A stretch of DNA of 64,000 nt from an uncultured Paracoccaceae bacterium (GCA_951812615.1 CATOSU010000019.1:1-64000), one strand, 5' to 3'; counted from the stretch's first letter, positions 17,349 to 26,935 are shown. The notes: a model not told the origin generated them from the sequence alone. Made by a program: numbers and translations.

Positions 17349-18002
17349 ATGATGATCAACGCAGATTTCAGCCAGCGGGTGCTGGTGCATGCCGCGGATA
17401 CCGAGTGGATCCCGTCGCCGATGCCCGGGGTCGACCGCAAGATGCTGGATCGGATCGGCGAAGAAGTGGCCCGTGCCACCTCCATCGTGCGGTATGCGCC
17501 GGGCAGCGCCTTTTCCCCGCACACCCATGATGGCGGGGAAGAGTTTCTGGTGCTGGAAGGCACGTTCGTGGATGAATACGGCAGCTTTCCCGCGGGCACC
17601 TATGTCCGAAACCCGCCGACGACGCGCCACACGCCTTCGGCACCCGGGGGGGCCACGATTCTGGTCAAGCTGCACCAGTTTGATCCGGCGGACCGGACCC
17701 AGATGAGCGTCGATACATCCGACGGGGCCAGCCGGGACCTGTACCGCGACGCACGGGAAACCGTCCGGGTTGAAACCTGGGCCCCGGGGCAGGCCGTGGC
17801 GCTGGATGCCTCCGGCGGCATGGAGGTGTTTGTCATCTCCGGCGCGGCCACGGAGGCGGGTGAAACAATGGCGCGCTGGGACTGGCTGCGCCTGCCGGTC
17901 GGGACACGCTCTTTGGCGACGGCGGGACCGGACGGCACGCGGGTCTGGATCAAGTCCGGCCATCTGGCCGACATGGTGGCCTTTTCCCCGCCCGGAAGCT
18001 GA
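17349..18002 (+). CDS. Cupin protein (ChrR anti-sigma-like cupin domain)
   Basis: 217 aa protein. The first cupin-like domain (about residues 40-110) has SPHTHDGGEEFLVLEG and a later RHTPS, like the ChrR cupin, and a weaker second beta domain follows. There is no N-terminal ASD zinc domain, so an anti-sigma role is not supported. It follows the thioesterase by 98 bases on the same strand and may act in or sense the aromatic pathway. ATG 17349 is used; ATG 17352 is equally possible. Confidence 0.75.
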   Translation: MMINADFSQRVLVHAADTEWIPSPMPGVDRKMLDRIGEEVARATSIVRYAPGSAFSPHTHDGGEEFLVLEGTFVDEYGSFPAGTYVRNPPTTRHTPSAPGGATILVKLHQFDPADRTQMSVDTSDGASRDLYRDARETVRVETWAPGQAVALDASGGMEVFVISGAATEAGETMARWDWLRLPVGTRSLATAGPDGTRVWIKSGHLADMVAFSPPGS

Positions 18003-18124
18003 CCCGGACCCGCCCTTGGCGATGGACCCGGCGCGGCGGATGTTCTATTCTGAAGCCAGATCCGCTGCACCTGTGATTGCTGCGGCGTTCTTCCATTTTT
18101 GTTAATTATTTAAGGGAGATACCA

Positions 18125-18694
18125 GTGAATACCAAACTCGATCCAATTATCCTCCACCTGTGCGAAACCCTGCTGACCACGTTTTCCGTGACCGCCGCCC
18201 TTCAGGTCTGGTGCGAAGTGCGGGGGCTGGGCGAAGGCGATCTTTTCGCCGATATCCATCCCGAATCCGGCCAGCTCGACTTGCCGTCGCTGGGTGTCGA
18301 CCTGCTGAAACCCCGGTCCGATGAGACCGTTCGTCACCGCGCCATCACGCTGACCCGCGGTGACGTGCCCCTGCTGGACGCCGACAACTGGTATATTCCC
18401 GACCGCCTGCCTCTGCAGGCGCGCATCCTGCTGGACACGACCGACACGCCGTTCGGCAAGGCGCTGGAGGGCACGTTGCAGAACCGCGAAACCTTTTCCG
18501 CCGTTCTGCCGCCGCACATTATGGACCGGTTCAACGGACGCACCCGCATCCGGCAGACCGTTATGGAAGCCGGCGAAGGCGTGCCGGTCCTGACGGTGCG
18601 CGGCATCGTGACCGTCGATACCGTGCCGGTCAGCTTTGTCGAGGAACGCATCCGGCCGGAGCTGGCCGAGCTGTCGGCCGACACCCGGCTCTGA
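18125..18694 (+). CDS. Chorismate pyruvate-lyase-like protein
   Basis: 189 aa protein with the UbiC/UTRA-like pattern of LLDADNWYIPDRLPLQAR followed by TPFGKALEG and RQTVM. These resemble the substrate-pocket strands of chorismate lyase. If active it would make 4-hydroxybenzoate and pyruvate for ubiquinone. The GTG at 18125 has a strong AAGGGAGAT site 5 bases upstream and is preferred over an upstream in-frame ATG at 18077. Stand-alone gene with an AT-rich leader, and not obviously tied to either neighbour. The catalytic Glu near the end was not confirmed. Confidence 0.6.
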   Translation: MNTKLDPIILHLCETLLTTFSVTAALQVWCEVRGLGEGDLFADIHPESGQLDLPSLGVDLLKPRSDETVRHRAITLTRGDVPLLDADNWYIPDRLPLQARILLDTTDTPFGKALEGTLQNRETFSAVLPPHIMDRFNGRTRIRQTVMEAGEGVPVLTVRGIVTVDTVPVSFVEERIRPELAELSADTRL

Positions 18695-18775
18695 CGCGAC
18701 CGCGGCGCTTGACCTTCCCTGTTCCGCGCCGCATGAAGCGGGCCGGAAGATGCGGGCGCAGAGGGCGGAACGGCA

Positions 18776-19291
18776 TTGGGCAACATGATCCCGACATGGG
18801 TCGATGGCGAACTGACCGCCGTTGACAAGCTGGACGCGCATCGGCGCGGATTGCTGCACATGGCGGTTTCGGTCTTTGTCCTGTGCGGCGACGACGTGCT
18901 GATCCAGCGCCGGGCGCTGGGCAAGTATCACACGCCGGGCCTGTGGGCGAACACCTGTTGTACGCATCCGCACTGGGGCGAGGCGGCTGATGCCTGTGCG
19001 CACCGGCGGCTGAAGGAAGAGCTGGGCCTGACCGGGCTGGTGCTGGACCACCGCGATCAGGTGACCTACCGCGCCGATGTCGGTGGCGGGCTGACAGAAC
19101 ATGAGCAGGTGGAAATCTTCCTTGGACATGTTGCCACGCGGGTGCCCGTCGTGCCGAACCCCGAGGAGGTCATGGACACCGGCTGGGTTTCGCTGGCCGA
19201 CCTGACGCGACAGACCCGGCAGGATCCCGACCGGTTCACACCGTGGCTGCGGATTTACCTGTCCGATTACGCGGACAGGATTTTCGGCTAA
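18776..19291 (+). CDS. idi: Isopentenyl-diphosphate delta-isomerase, type 1
   Basis: 171 aa Nudix-fold isomerase interconverting IPP and DMAPP for isoprenoid synthesis in the cytoplasm. Signature: PGLWANTCCTHPHWGEAADA with the catalytic Cys62, and a Nudix-like RRLKEELGL. The TTG at 18776 has a GAGGG site 9 bases upstream and gives the MxxMIPxWVDG start common in related proteins. The ATG at 18785 is the alternative. Length matches the family. Confidence 0.92.
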   Translation: MGNMIPTWVDGELTAVDKLDAHRRGLLHMAVSVFVLCGDDVLIQRRALGKYHTPGLWANTCCTHPHWGEAADACAHRRLKEELGLTGLVLDHRDQVTYRADVGGGLTEHEQVEIFLGHVATRVPVVPNPEEVMDTGWVSLADLTRQTRQDPDRFTPWLRIYLSDYADRIFG

Positions 19292-19486
19292 TCCCGGATC
19301 GCTTCGAGCGGCCAGGTTTTTGCCGCGCCCGACCGGGGCGGCCGGTCCCTTGAGCATGTAATCCGCGAAATGACGTAGTGTCATGGGCTGAGGGCTCAAT
19401 TCCAACCTCGCGGTCAGGAAAGCGTCGGGTATAGTTCGGCGCAGTGGCGGGCGGCCCGGCCGGCCCATTCGGAGGAGGAGACTGCC

Positions 19487-20695
19487 GTGAGCGAAACCGC
19501 TTTTATCTATGATGCAATCCGGACCCCGCGGTCCAAGGGCAAGGAAACCGGCACACTCAACGAGGTGAAACCGATCAACCTTGTCACCACATTGCTGGAG
19601 GAAATGCAGCAGCGTCACGATCTGGACACCTCCCGCGTGGATGACGTGATGCTGGGCTGCGTTGCGCCGGTGATGGAACAGGGTGCCGTCCTGCCCAAGA
19701 TCGCGTTGCAGAAAGCCGGCTGGGACGAAAGCGTGCCGGGGGCGCAGGTGAACCGGTTCTGTGCCTCGGGGCTCGACACCTTCAACACCGCGGCGGCCAA
19801 GGTCGCGTCGGGCTGGGAGGATCTGGTTTGTGCCGGCGGGTTCGAAAGCATGAGCCGGGTGCCGATGGGGGCCGATGGCGGACCGTTTGCCGAGGATCCC
19901 GAAACCGCGATCCAGACCGGGTTCGTACCGCAGGGCATCGGCGCCGACCTGATTGCAACCATGGAAGGCTGGAACCGCGACGACGTGGACGCCTTTGCGA
20001 TGGAAAGCCAGAAACGTGCCGCGCATGCCCGCGACAGTGGCTGGTTCGACCGGTCGGTGGTGCCGGTCCGGGACGAAAACGGCGTAGCGATCCTTGAAAA
20101 GGACGATTTCATCAAGCCGGATACCGACATGCAGAAACTGGCGTCCCTGCGGCCCAGTTTCGAGCAGATGGGCAGAATGGCCTTCGATTCCGTCGCGTTG
20201 AAAAAATACACCGAGGTCGAGGCGATTAACCACGTGCACACACCCGGCAACAGCTCGGGCATTGTCGATGGCGCATCGCTGATCGTGCTGGGCAGCGAAC
20301 AGGCCGGCCGTGATATCGGGCTGGACCCGCGTGGCCGGGTGGTGTCGATCGCGCTGACCGCGACCTGTCCGACGATCATGCTGACCGGACCCGGCCCGGC
20401 CTCGGAAAAGGCACTGAAAAAGGCCGGCCTGACGATTGACGATATCGATCTTGTCGAGATCAACGAAGCGTTTGCCTCGGTCGCCCTGCGGCTGCAGAAA
20501 GACCTGGACGTGCCGGACGAGAAGCTGAACGTTGTTGGTGGTGCGATTGCCATGGGCCATCCGCTGGGCGCGACCGGTGGCTGCCTTGTGTCGACCATGC
20601 TGGACGAGCTGGAACGGCGCGACGCCAAACGCGCCCTGATCTGCATGTGCGTGGGCGGCGGAATGGGCATCGCCAGCATCATCGAACGGCTGTGA
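19487..20695 (+). CDS. Acetyl-CoA acyltransferase (thiolase, FadA type)
   Basis: 402 aa thiolase. Nucleophilic Cys in [13 protein letters not shown], the His loop [15 protein letters not shown], and the second catalytic Cys in [10 protein letters not shown] are all present. It cleaves 3-ketoacyl-CoA with CoA in the last step of beta-oxidation. The start is GTG 19487 behind a GGAGGAGGAG site. It precedes the FadB-like gene by 207 bases and forms the beta subunit partner of it. Annotated elsewhere as acetyl-CoA C-acetyltransferase; chain-length preference cannot be told. Confidence 0.92.
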   Translation: MSETAFIYDAIRTPRSKGKETGTLNEVKPINLVTTLLEEMQQRHDLDTSRVDDVMLGCVAPVMEQGAVLPKIALQKAGWDESVPGAQVNRFCASGLDTFNTAAAKVASGWEDLVCAGGFESMSRVPMGADGGPFAEDPETAIQTGFVPQGIGADLIATMEGWNRDDVDAFAMESQKRAAHARDSGWFDRSVVPVRDENGVAILEKDDFIKPDTDMQKLASLRPSFEQMGRMAFDSVALKKYTEVEAINHVHTPGNSSGIVDGASLIVLGSEQAGRDIGLDPRGRVVSIALTATCPTIMLTGPGPASEKALKKAGLTIDDIDLVEINEAFASVALRLQKDLDVPDEKLNVVGGAIAMGHPLGATGGCLVSTMLDELERRDAKRALICMCVGGGMGIASIIERL

Positions 20696-20902
20696 CATCC
20701 ATGTCCGCCGGCGGATGTTTCCCCCTCCCGACCGCCCGTCATCCTGAGGCGGTTCGGTCATTGGGGACTGAACAACGCCGGCGGTCATCCGAAGACATCG
20801 AAAATCCGGCGTGGGTTGCCGCCGGCGGCGTCATCCCGCGCCGTCCCGTCGACGACCCGGCACGCAAAGGCAGGACGCCCTGCGGGGGCAAGAGGTAAGC
20901 AA

Positions 20903-23050
20903 ATGGAAGAATTCCGGTACGAAAAAGACGCCGACGGCATTGTCACCATCACGATGGACATGACCGGCCAGTCGGCCAACACGATGAACGCCAATTACCT
21001 GCCGGCAATGGACGGGGTGTTGAACCGCCTGCGGGCCGAGGACGGGCTGACCGGGGTCGTTTTTGCCTCGGCCAAGAAAACGTTTTTTGCCGGGGGCGAT
21101 CTGCACCTGATCCTGTCGATCGACAAGGCGGATGCAGAAACGCTTCATTACATCGAAGAAAATAAGCGTCCCTACAGGGAGATCGAAATGCTGCCCGTGC
21201 CGGTGGTGGCCGCGATCAACGGCGCCGCGCTGGGCGGCGGGTACGAGCTGTGCCTGGCCTGCAACCACCGGGTGGTCGTGAACGAACGGCACGCGGTTGT
21301 CGGGCTGCCAGAGGTGACGCTGGGCCTGCTGCCGGGCGCTGGCGGCGTGGTCCGGCTGACTGCGCTGTTGGGTCTGGAAAAAGCGCTGCCTTACCTGACC
21401 GAGGGCAAACAGGTCCGGCCCGAGGCTGCGCTGAAGGCCGGGATGGTCGACGAGGTGGTCGAAAGCACCGACGACCTGATCCCGGCGGCCAAGGTCTGGA
21501 TCAAGGGCAATCCCGACACGCATACCCAGCCCTGGGACCAGAAGGGCTTCCGTTATCCCGGTGGCGACGCGGTTTCCCCGCGCGTGCGGCAGGTGGCGCA
21601 GATGGGCAGCGCGTTGCTGGTTCAGAAAACGCGGGGGCTGTTGCCGTCCCCGGCCAAAATCCTCGATCTGGCGGTGAATTCCATGCGCATGGGGTTCGAA
21701 AGCGCGCTGCGCAGTGAAAGCCGCGGTCTGGTGGCGCTGGTCACCACGCCGGAATGCAAGGCGGCGATCAGCACGTTCTTCTTCGGCATGCAGGCGGTCA
21801 AGGGCGGCAAGGTGCGCCCCGAAGGCGACCGCTGGAAGGCGCGGAACGCGGCCATTCTGGGGGCCGGCATGATGGGCGGCGGGATCGCCTGGGCGCACGC
21901 GTCGAGCGGGCTGCCGACATGGCTCAAGGATATGGAGATGGAAAAGGCGGAGAAGGGCAAAGCCTATTCCGCCGGTCTGGCCGACAAGCTGATCAAGCGG
22001 GGCCGAATGGACGACGCGAAGAAGGCCGCCCTGCTGGACCAGATCACGCCGGTGACGGACGACGCGGCGTTCAAGGGCACCGACCTGATCATCGAAGCAG
22101 TGTTCGAGGATATCGCGCTGAAGGACAAAGTGATCCCCGAGACGTTCAAGCAGTTGGGGCCGGACGGCATCTATGGGACGAACACCTCGACCCTGCCGAT
22201 CTCGCTGCTGGCTGAAAGCTGCCCGGAGCCGGAGCGCTTTATCGGGCTGCATTTCTTCAGCCCGGTGGACAAGATGAAGGTGGTGGAGATCATCCTTGGC
22301 GAGAAGACCAGCGAGGACACGCTGCGCAAGGCTTATGATTACGTGCAACAGATCGGCTACATGCCGATTGTCGTGAACGACAGCCGCGGGTTCTTCACCA
22401 GCCGCGTGTTCGGCACCTATCTGGACGAAGGCCAGTTGCTGCTGCTCGACGGGATGAGCCCCGTGGCCATCGAGCGCGCGGCATGGATCGCGGGCATGCC
22501 CATCGGGCCGCTGGCGGTGCATGACGAAACCTCGATGGTGCTGTCGCAAAAGGTGCACGACACGCACAAGGCGCTGGATCAGCGGCTGGGTGTCGAAAAC
22601 GGGTTCCCGGCCTCGATGGACGGGACGGCGGCCGTTGCCTTCAAAATGGTCGGGATGGGCCGGGGCGGGCGGTACTACGGCGGCGGGTTCTACGATTACC
22701 CGGTGGACGGGCCCAAGCGGCTCTGGGACGGGCTGGATCAGTTCCGGCAGGGCAACCGCGATGTTTCGGTTGAGGAAGCGGTGGACCGGCTGCTGTACCG
22801 GCAGGCTTGCGAAACCCTGCGCTGCTTCGACGAAGGCGTGCTGAGAACCGAGGTCGAGGCCAATCTGGGCGGAATTTTTGCCATCGGCTTCCCGGCCCAT
22901 ACCGGCGGGGCGCTGCAGTATATCCGCGGCATCGGAGTGGATGCGTTTCAGGCGCGTGCGGCGGAGCTGGCGGACGCCTATGGTGAACGGTTCGCGGTCC
23001 GGCCCGAGGCCTATGACCTGCTGCGCGACAAGGCGAAGGTGGCGGCATGA
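20903..23050 (+). CDS. FadB-like 3-hydroxyacyl-CoA dehydrogenase/enoyl-CoA hydratase
   Basis: 715 aa bifunctional beta-oxidation protein. The N-terminal crotonase domain (about 1-200) has FFAGGDLHLI and NGAALGGGYELCLAC. The central NAD-binding domain begins near residue 315 with ILGAGMMGGGIAWAHA, followed by GLHFFSPVDKMKVVEII. The C-terminal domain has NDSRGFFTSRVFGTYLDEG. It hydrates enoyl-CoA and oxidises the L-3-hydroxyacyl-CoA. ATG 20903 has an AGAGGTAAGC site. Its stop overlaps the next start (ATGA at 23047-23050). Confidence 0.93.
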   Translation: MEEFRYEKDADGIVTITMDMTGQSANTMNANYLPAMDGVLNRLRAEDGLTGVVFASAKKTFFAGGDLHLILSIDKADAETLHYIEENKRPYREIEMLPVPVVAAINGAALGGGYELCLACNHRVVVNERHAVVGLPEVTLGLLPGAGGVVRLTALLGLEKALPYLTEGKQVRPEAALKAGMVDEVVESTDDLIPAAKVWIKGNPDTHTQPWDQKGFRYPGGDAVSPRVRQVAQMGSALLVQKTRGLLPSPAKILDLAVNSMRMGFESALRSESRGLVALVTTPECKAAISTFFFGMQAVKGGKVRPEGDRWKARNAAILGAGMMGGGIAWAHASSGLPTWLKDMEMEKAEKGKAYSAGLADKLIKRGRMDDAKKAALLDQITPVTDDAAFKGTDLIIEAVFEDIALKDKVIPETFKQLGPDGIYGTNTSTLPISLLAESCPEPERFIGLHFFSPVDKMKVVEIILGEKTSEDTLRKAYDYVQQIGYMPIVVNDSRGFFTSRVFGTYLDEGQLLLLDGMSPVAIERAAWIAGMPIGPLAVHDETSMVLSQKVHDTHKALDQRLGVENGFPASMDGTAAVAFKMVGMGRGGRYYGGGFYDYPVDGPKRLWDGLDQFRQGNRDVSVEEAVDRLLYRQACETLRCFDEGVLRTEVEANLGGIFAIGFPAHTGGALQYIRGIGVDAFQARAAELADAYGERFAVRPEAYDLLRDKAKVAA

Positions 23051-24207
23051 TCCGACGCCGCATTTTCGAGGAAGAACACGACATCTTCCGCGACAGTGTC
23101 CGCAAATGGTCGGCCGAGCATATCGCACCCAATGTCGAGCGTTACCACGAACAGGGCGTCGTCGATCGCGAACTGTGGCTGGAGGCGGGAAAGGCCGGTT
23201 TTTTGGCCATGTTCGTTGATGAGCAATACGGCGGGCTGGGGCTGGAAGATTATCGGTACGACCAGATTATCATCGAGGAACTGGCCCGCGTTGACAGCAG
23301 TTTCTTCATTTCGCTGCATAACCGGATCGTTGCACCCTACCTGCAGACGCTGGGCACCGAGGAACAGAAGCAGCGGTTCCTGCCGGGCGTCTGCGACGGC
23401 AGCTGCATTCTGGCCATCGCGATGACCGAGCCGGGCACCGGGTCGGATCTCGCCGCGCTGCGCACACGGGCCGAAGACAGGGGCGACCACTGGCTGCTGA
23501 ACGGATCGAAAACCTATATCTCGAATGGACAGCTGGCCGATCTGGTGGTCGTGGCCGCCAAGACCGAGGCCAGTTCGCACGGGGTTGGCCTGTTTCTGGT
23601 CGAGCGCGGGATGGAGGGGTTCAAACGCGGACGGAACCTGAAGAAGCTGGGCCTGCCGGGGCAGGACACGTCCGAGCTGTTCTTCGAGGATGTGAAAGTT
23701 CCCAAGGAAAACGTGCTGGGCGGGCCAACCGACGGGTTCCGCAACATGATGATCAACCTTGCCGAGGAAAGGCTGAACGGTGCGGTTGGTTTCACGGCGC
23801 GGGCCGAACGGGCGCTGGAGATCACGCAGGAGTTCATTATGGAGCGCAAGGCGTTCGGCCAGCCGATCGGGTTGTTTCAGAACTCGCGCTTCAAGATGGC
23901 GGAAATGCGGACCCAGATCGATGCCTGCTGGGCGCTGGTGGATCACTGCGTGACTGAACATCTTGAACGTCAGCTGTCACCGGAACTGGCCGCCGAGGCC
24001 AAGCTTTTCACCTCGGAGGTCGAAGGCCGGGTGGTGGACGAATGCCTGCAACTGCACGGCGGGGCCGGTTACATGGACGAATATGAAATCACCCAGCTCT
24101 ATCGTGATGCTCGGGTCAGCCGGATTTACGCCGGTACGTCCGAAATCATGAAAGAAATCATCGGCCGCGGCATGGGGCTGGATGAACGCAAGGCAAGGAA
24201 GGGCTAG
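23047..24207 (+). CDS. Acyl-CoA dehydrogenase
   Basis: 386 aa FAD enzyme. The signatures are AMTEPGTGSDLAALRTRA, KTYISNGQLADLVVVAA and the C-terminal LHGGAGYMDEYEITQLYRDARVSRIYAGTSE, abbreviated here to GAGYMDEYEITQLYRD with the likely catalytic Glu. It performs the first oxidation of beta-oxidation, passing electrons to ETF. Translationally coupled to fadB through ATGA and followed 3 bases later by an enoyl-CoA hydratase. Confidence 0.9.
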   Translation: MIRRRIFEEEHDIFRDSVRKWSAEHIAPNVERYHEQGVVDRELWLEAGKAGFLAMFVDEQYGGLGLEDYRYDQIIIEELARVDSSFFISLHNRIVAPYLQTLGTEEQKQRFLPGVCDGSCILAIAMTEPGTGSDLAALRTRAEDRGDHWLLNGSKTYISNGQLADLVVVAAKTEASSHGVGLFLVERGMEGFKRGRNLKKLGLPGQDTSELFFEDVKVPKENVLGGPTDGFRNMMINLAEERLNGAVGFTARAERALEITQEFIMERKAFGQPIGLFQNSRFKMAEMRTQIDACWALVDHCVTEHLERQLSPELAAEAKLFTSEVEGRVVDECLQLHGGAGYMDEYEITQLYRDARVSRIYAGTSEIMKEIIGRGMGLDERKARKG

Positions 24208-24210
24208 CCC

Positions 24211-24984
24211 ATGAGCGATGACGTGCTGCTGATCGAAAAGGACGGACCGGTTGCGATCGTGACGCTCAACCGACCGGACAAGATGAACGCCTTCGACGAG
24301 GCGCTGAAGGACGGGATGCGCAAGACAGTCGGGCGCCTCAACGACGATGACGAGGTGCGCATCGTGATCCTGAAAGGGTCAGGAAAAGGGTTTTCTGCCG
24401 GCGCGGATATCAGCAGCGGCATTGCCGACCCGATCAGCTTTCACCTCGATATCGACTACAAACCGTTCCTGACCGGGATCGAGAAATCCGACAGGATCTG
24501 GATCGCGCAGGTTCACGGTGCAGCGGCCGGTGTCGGCGCGGCGGTGGCGATGAACTGCGATCTCGTGGTCATGGCGGACGACGCATATATCTACATGGCG
24601 TTTGCTGCGATCGGTCTGGTGCCGGACGGGGGCAACACGCAGCTGATGCTGAAGCACCTTGGCTATCACCGGGCGCTGGAAGCGGTGCTGGAAGGGCGCA
24701 AGATGCCGGCATCGGAATGTCTGGAGGCCGGGATCGCGAACAAGGTCGTTGCGGCGGATGAGCTGGACGCGGCAACCCGCGCCTGGGCGGAAAATCTGTC
24801 GCAGACCGCGCCCCTTGCGCTGGCCGCGTGCAAGCGGTTGTTGCGGTCCGTGGGGTCCATGAGCTTTGGCGACGCGATTACCGCCGAGGGTCTGGAACAG
24901 ACCCCGCTGATCAAATCGAACGACTTCAGGGAAGGCGTGGCCGCATTTTTTCAGAAGCGGAAGCCGAACTGGACCGGAACCTGA
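24211..24984 (+). CDS. Enoyl-CoA hydratase/isomerase
   Basis: 257 aa crotonase with FSAGADISSGIA (oxyanion strand 1) and HGAAAGVGAAVAMNCDLVV (strand 2), and the PDGGNTQLML loop. In the third position of a beta-oxidation operon that already has a FadB hydratase domain, so it may handle a branched or otherwise unusual enoyl-CoA. Ends 20 bases before the SDR start. Confidence 0.88.
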   Translation: MSDDVLLIEKDGPVAIVTLNRPDKMNAFDEALKDGMRKTVGRLNDDDEVRIVILKGSGKGFSAGADISSGIADPISFHLDIDYKPFLTGIEKSDRIWIAQVHGAAAGVGAAVAMNCDLVVMADDAYIYMAFAAIGLVPDGGNTQLMLKHLGYHRALEAVLEGRKMPASECLEAGIANKVVAADELDAATRAWAENLSQTAPLALAACKRLLRSVGSMSFGDAITAEGLEQTPLIKSNDFREGVAAFFQKRKPNWTGT

Positions 24985-25004
24985 ACGAAGGAGGCGCGAA
25001 GCGC

Positions 25005-25766
25005 ATGGAAGCAAACGACATCAAGGCAATCGTGACAGGGGGCGCATCGGGTCTGGGCGAAGGCACGGTGCGGGAAATCGTCAAGGCCGGCGGCAAGGCG
25101 GCGATTTTCGACATGAACGAAGCGCGCGGACAGGAAATTGCCGCCGAGCTGGGTGATGCCGCGATATTCTGCAAGGTCGATGTCACCAGCGAGGAGGACG
25201 TGAACGCGGGGCTGGATGCTGCCACGGCGGCGTTTGGCGGGATCAACAGCGTGGTCAACTGTGCCGGCATCGCTGTCGGGCAGAAGATCACCGGCAAGGA
25301 CGGGCCGCATCCGCTGGACAAGTACCGCAAGGTTCTGGACATCAACGTGGTGGGCACATTCAACGTCATGCGGTTGGCCGTCGTGCGGATGGAACAGAAC
25401 GACCCGGGCGAAGATGGCGCGCGTGGCGCGGTGGTGAACACCGCTTCGGTCGCGGCCTTCGACGGGCAGAAAGGGCAGGCGGCCTATTCCGCGTCCAAGG
25501 GCGCGATCGTGGCCTCCAACCTGCCGATTGCGCGCGATCTGGCGCGTTCGGGCATCCGCATCAACACCATTGCGCCGGGGCTGTTCATGACGCCGATGGC
25601 CGCCGGGCTGGGTGATGAGATGGTCGAGGAACTGAGCCAGGACATCGTCTTTCCCAAGCGTTTCGGGAAACCGTCGGAATATGGCCGGCTGGCCGTCTTT
25701 ATGCTCACGCATCCGTATATCAACGGTGAAACCGTGCGTCTGGACGGCGCAATCCGCCTGCCATGA
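25005..25766 (+). CDS. SDR, 3-hydroxyacyl-CoA dehydrogenase type 2 (HSD10-like)
   Basis: 253 aa classical SDR with TGGASGLG (residues 11-18), NCAG, YSASKGAI and the terminal RLDGAIRLP. The order VNCAGIAVGQKI, RGAVVNTASVAAFDGQKGQA and the C-terminal end resemble human HSD17B10, which oxidises 3-hydroxy-2-methylbutyryl-CoA. ATG 25005 has an AAGGAGG site. Stop overlaps the CoA-transferase-family start (ATGA). With the AMACR-like gene next to it, it fits methyl-branched acyl-CoA oxidation. Confidence 0.87.
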   Translation: MEANDIKAIVTGGASGLGEGTVREIVKAGGKAAIFDMNEARGQEIAAELGDAAIFCKVDVTSEEDVNAGLDAATAAFGGINSVVNCAGIAVGQKITGKDGPHPLDKYRKVLDINVVGTFNVMRLAVVRMEQNDPGEDGARGAVVNTASVAAFDGQKGQAAYSASKGAIVASNLPIARDLARSGIRINTIAPGLFMTPMAAGLGDEMVEELSQDIVFPKRFGKPSEYGRLAVFMLTHPYINGETVRLDGAIRLP

Positions 25767-26896
25767 GCGGTTCGGGGGCACTGGCCGGTCTCCGGGTCAT
25801 CGAGATGGCCGGGCTGGGCCCGTGCCCGCTGGCGGGACAATTGCTGGCCGATCACGGGGCCGAGGTGATCGTGATCGACCGCAAATCGGCACGGTCCGAT
25901 CCAACGGATGTGAACCATCGCGGCAAGCGGTCGCTGGCCGTGAACCTCAAATCCGGGGCGGGCGTCGGGATCGTTCAAAAGCTGGTGGCGCAGTCTGATG
26001 TGCTGATCGAAGGGTTTCGCCCCGGCGTAATTGAGAAACTGGATCTGGGGCCTGACCGCTGTCAGGAGATCAATCCCCGCCTGATCTATGGCCGCATGAC
26101 CGGATGGGGGCAGGATGGGCCGCTGGCGATGACCGCCGGGCATGATCTGAACTACCTGTCGATCACCGGAGCGCTGCATGCGATGGGCCGGGACGGCCAG
26201 CCGCCCGATCCGCCGCTCAATCTGGTGGCGGATTATGGCGGCGGCGCGATGTTCCTGCTGTTCGGGGTGCTGATGGCGCTCTACGAACGCAACAGCAGTG
26301 GCAAGGGTCAGGTGCTGGACGCGGCCATGTCCGAAGGCGTGCCGGCAATGATGGGCCTGATCCACACGATGCTGGCCAAGGGGCTGTGGTCGCCGGACCG
26401 GGAACGCAACATGCTGGACGGGGCCGCGCCCTATTACCGCTGCTACGAGACCAGCGACGGCAAATTCCTGTCCGTGGGCGCGATCGAACCGCAATTTTAT
26501 GCCGAACTGGTCCGGCTGGCCGGGCTGGACGAAACCGACCGGGCCACGCAGAATGACCTGTCGGTATGGCCGGCGCGTGCCGCCGATTACGCGCGGCTGT
26601 TCCGGACCCGGACCCGCGACGAATGGGTTGCCATCTTTGACGGGTCGGATGCCTGTGTTGCACCGGTTCTGGGCTGGGACGAGGTGGAACACCACCCGCA
26701 GAACGCGGCGCGGGGGACATTCACCCGTGTTGGCGACGTGTTGCAGGCCGCTCCGGCGCCGCGGCTGGACCGCACGCCTGCCGCCGCTCCGGCTGTGCCA
26801 GCAGCGCGCGGGGCGGATAATGCAGATGTGCTGGCCGGGCTGGGTTATTCAGGCGCCGAGATTGCAGAACTGCAAAGCGACGGCGTGCTGACCTGA
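25763..26896 (+). CDS. CaiB/BaiF family protein, alpha-methylacyl-CoA racemase-like
   Basis: 377 aa class III CoA-transferase fold. AMACR hallmarks are present: GHDLNYL with His127 and ADYGGG with Asp157, matching the His126/Asp156 pair of the mycobacterial racemase, plus VLDAAMSEGVPAM. It epimerises 2-methylacyl-CoA so that acyl-CoA dehydrogenase can act. Coupled to the SDR by ATGA; last gene of the beta-oxidation operon, followed by a strong hairpin. A true CoA transferase remains possible, but the His/Asp pair argues for a racemase. Confidence 0.85.
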   Translation: MSGSGALAGLRVIEMAGLGPCPLAGQLLADHGAEVIVIDRKSARSDPTDVNHRGKRSLAVNLKSGAGVGIVQKLVAQSDVLIEGFRPGVIEKLDLGPDRCQEINPRLIYGRMTGWGQDGPLAMTAGHDLNYLSITGALHAMGRDGQPPDPPLNLVADYGGGAMFLLFGVLMALYERNSSGKGQVLDAAMSEGVPAMMGLIHTMLAKGLWSPDRERNMLDGAAPYYRCYETSDGKFLSVGAIEPQFYAELVRLAGLDETDRATQNDLSVWPARAADYARLFRTRTRDEWVAIFDGSDACVAPVLGWDEVEHHPQNAARGTFTRVGDVLQAAPAPRLDRTPAAAPAVPAARGADNADVLAGLGYSGAEIAELQSDGVLT

Positions 26897-26901
26897 CAGC
26901 G

Positions 26902-26926
26902 GCCGGGCCCCCTTGCAGGGCCCGGC
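26902..26926. terminator. Bidirectional terminator-like hairpin
   Basis: Perfect 9-base stem GCCGGGCCC / GGGCCCGGC with a 7-base loop, between the convergent stops of the AMACR-like gene (26896) and transaldolase (26936). No T tract on either side. Confidence 0.6.
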
Positions 26927-26935
26927 GCCGGCGGG

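Noticed and set aside
17349-18002. Anti-sigma factor ChrR
   Set aside because: Only the cupin part is present; there is no N-terminal zinc-binding anti-sigma domain and no sigma factor gene next to it.
18110-20788. 892-codon open frame on the minus strand
   Set aside because: It runs antisense to idi and the thiolase, whose motifs are intact. Long antisense frames are expected at this GC content.
20831-23128. 765-codon minus-strand frame
   Set aside because: Antisense of the FadB-like gene; low-complexity His/Arg/Gln-rich translation with no domain.
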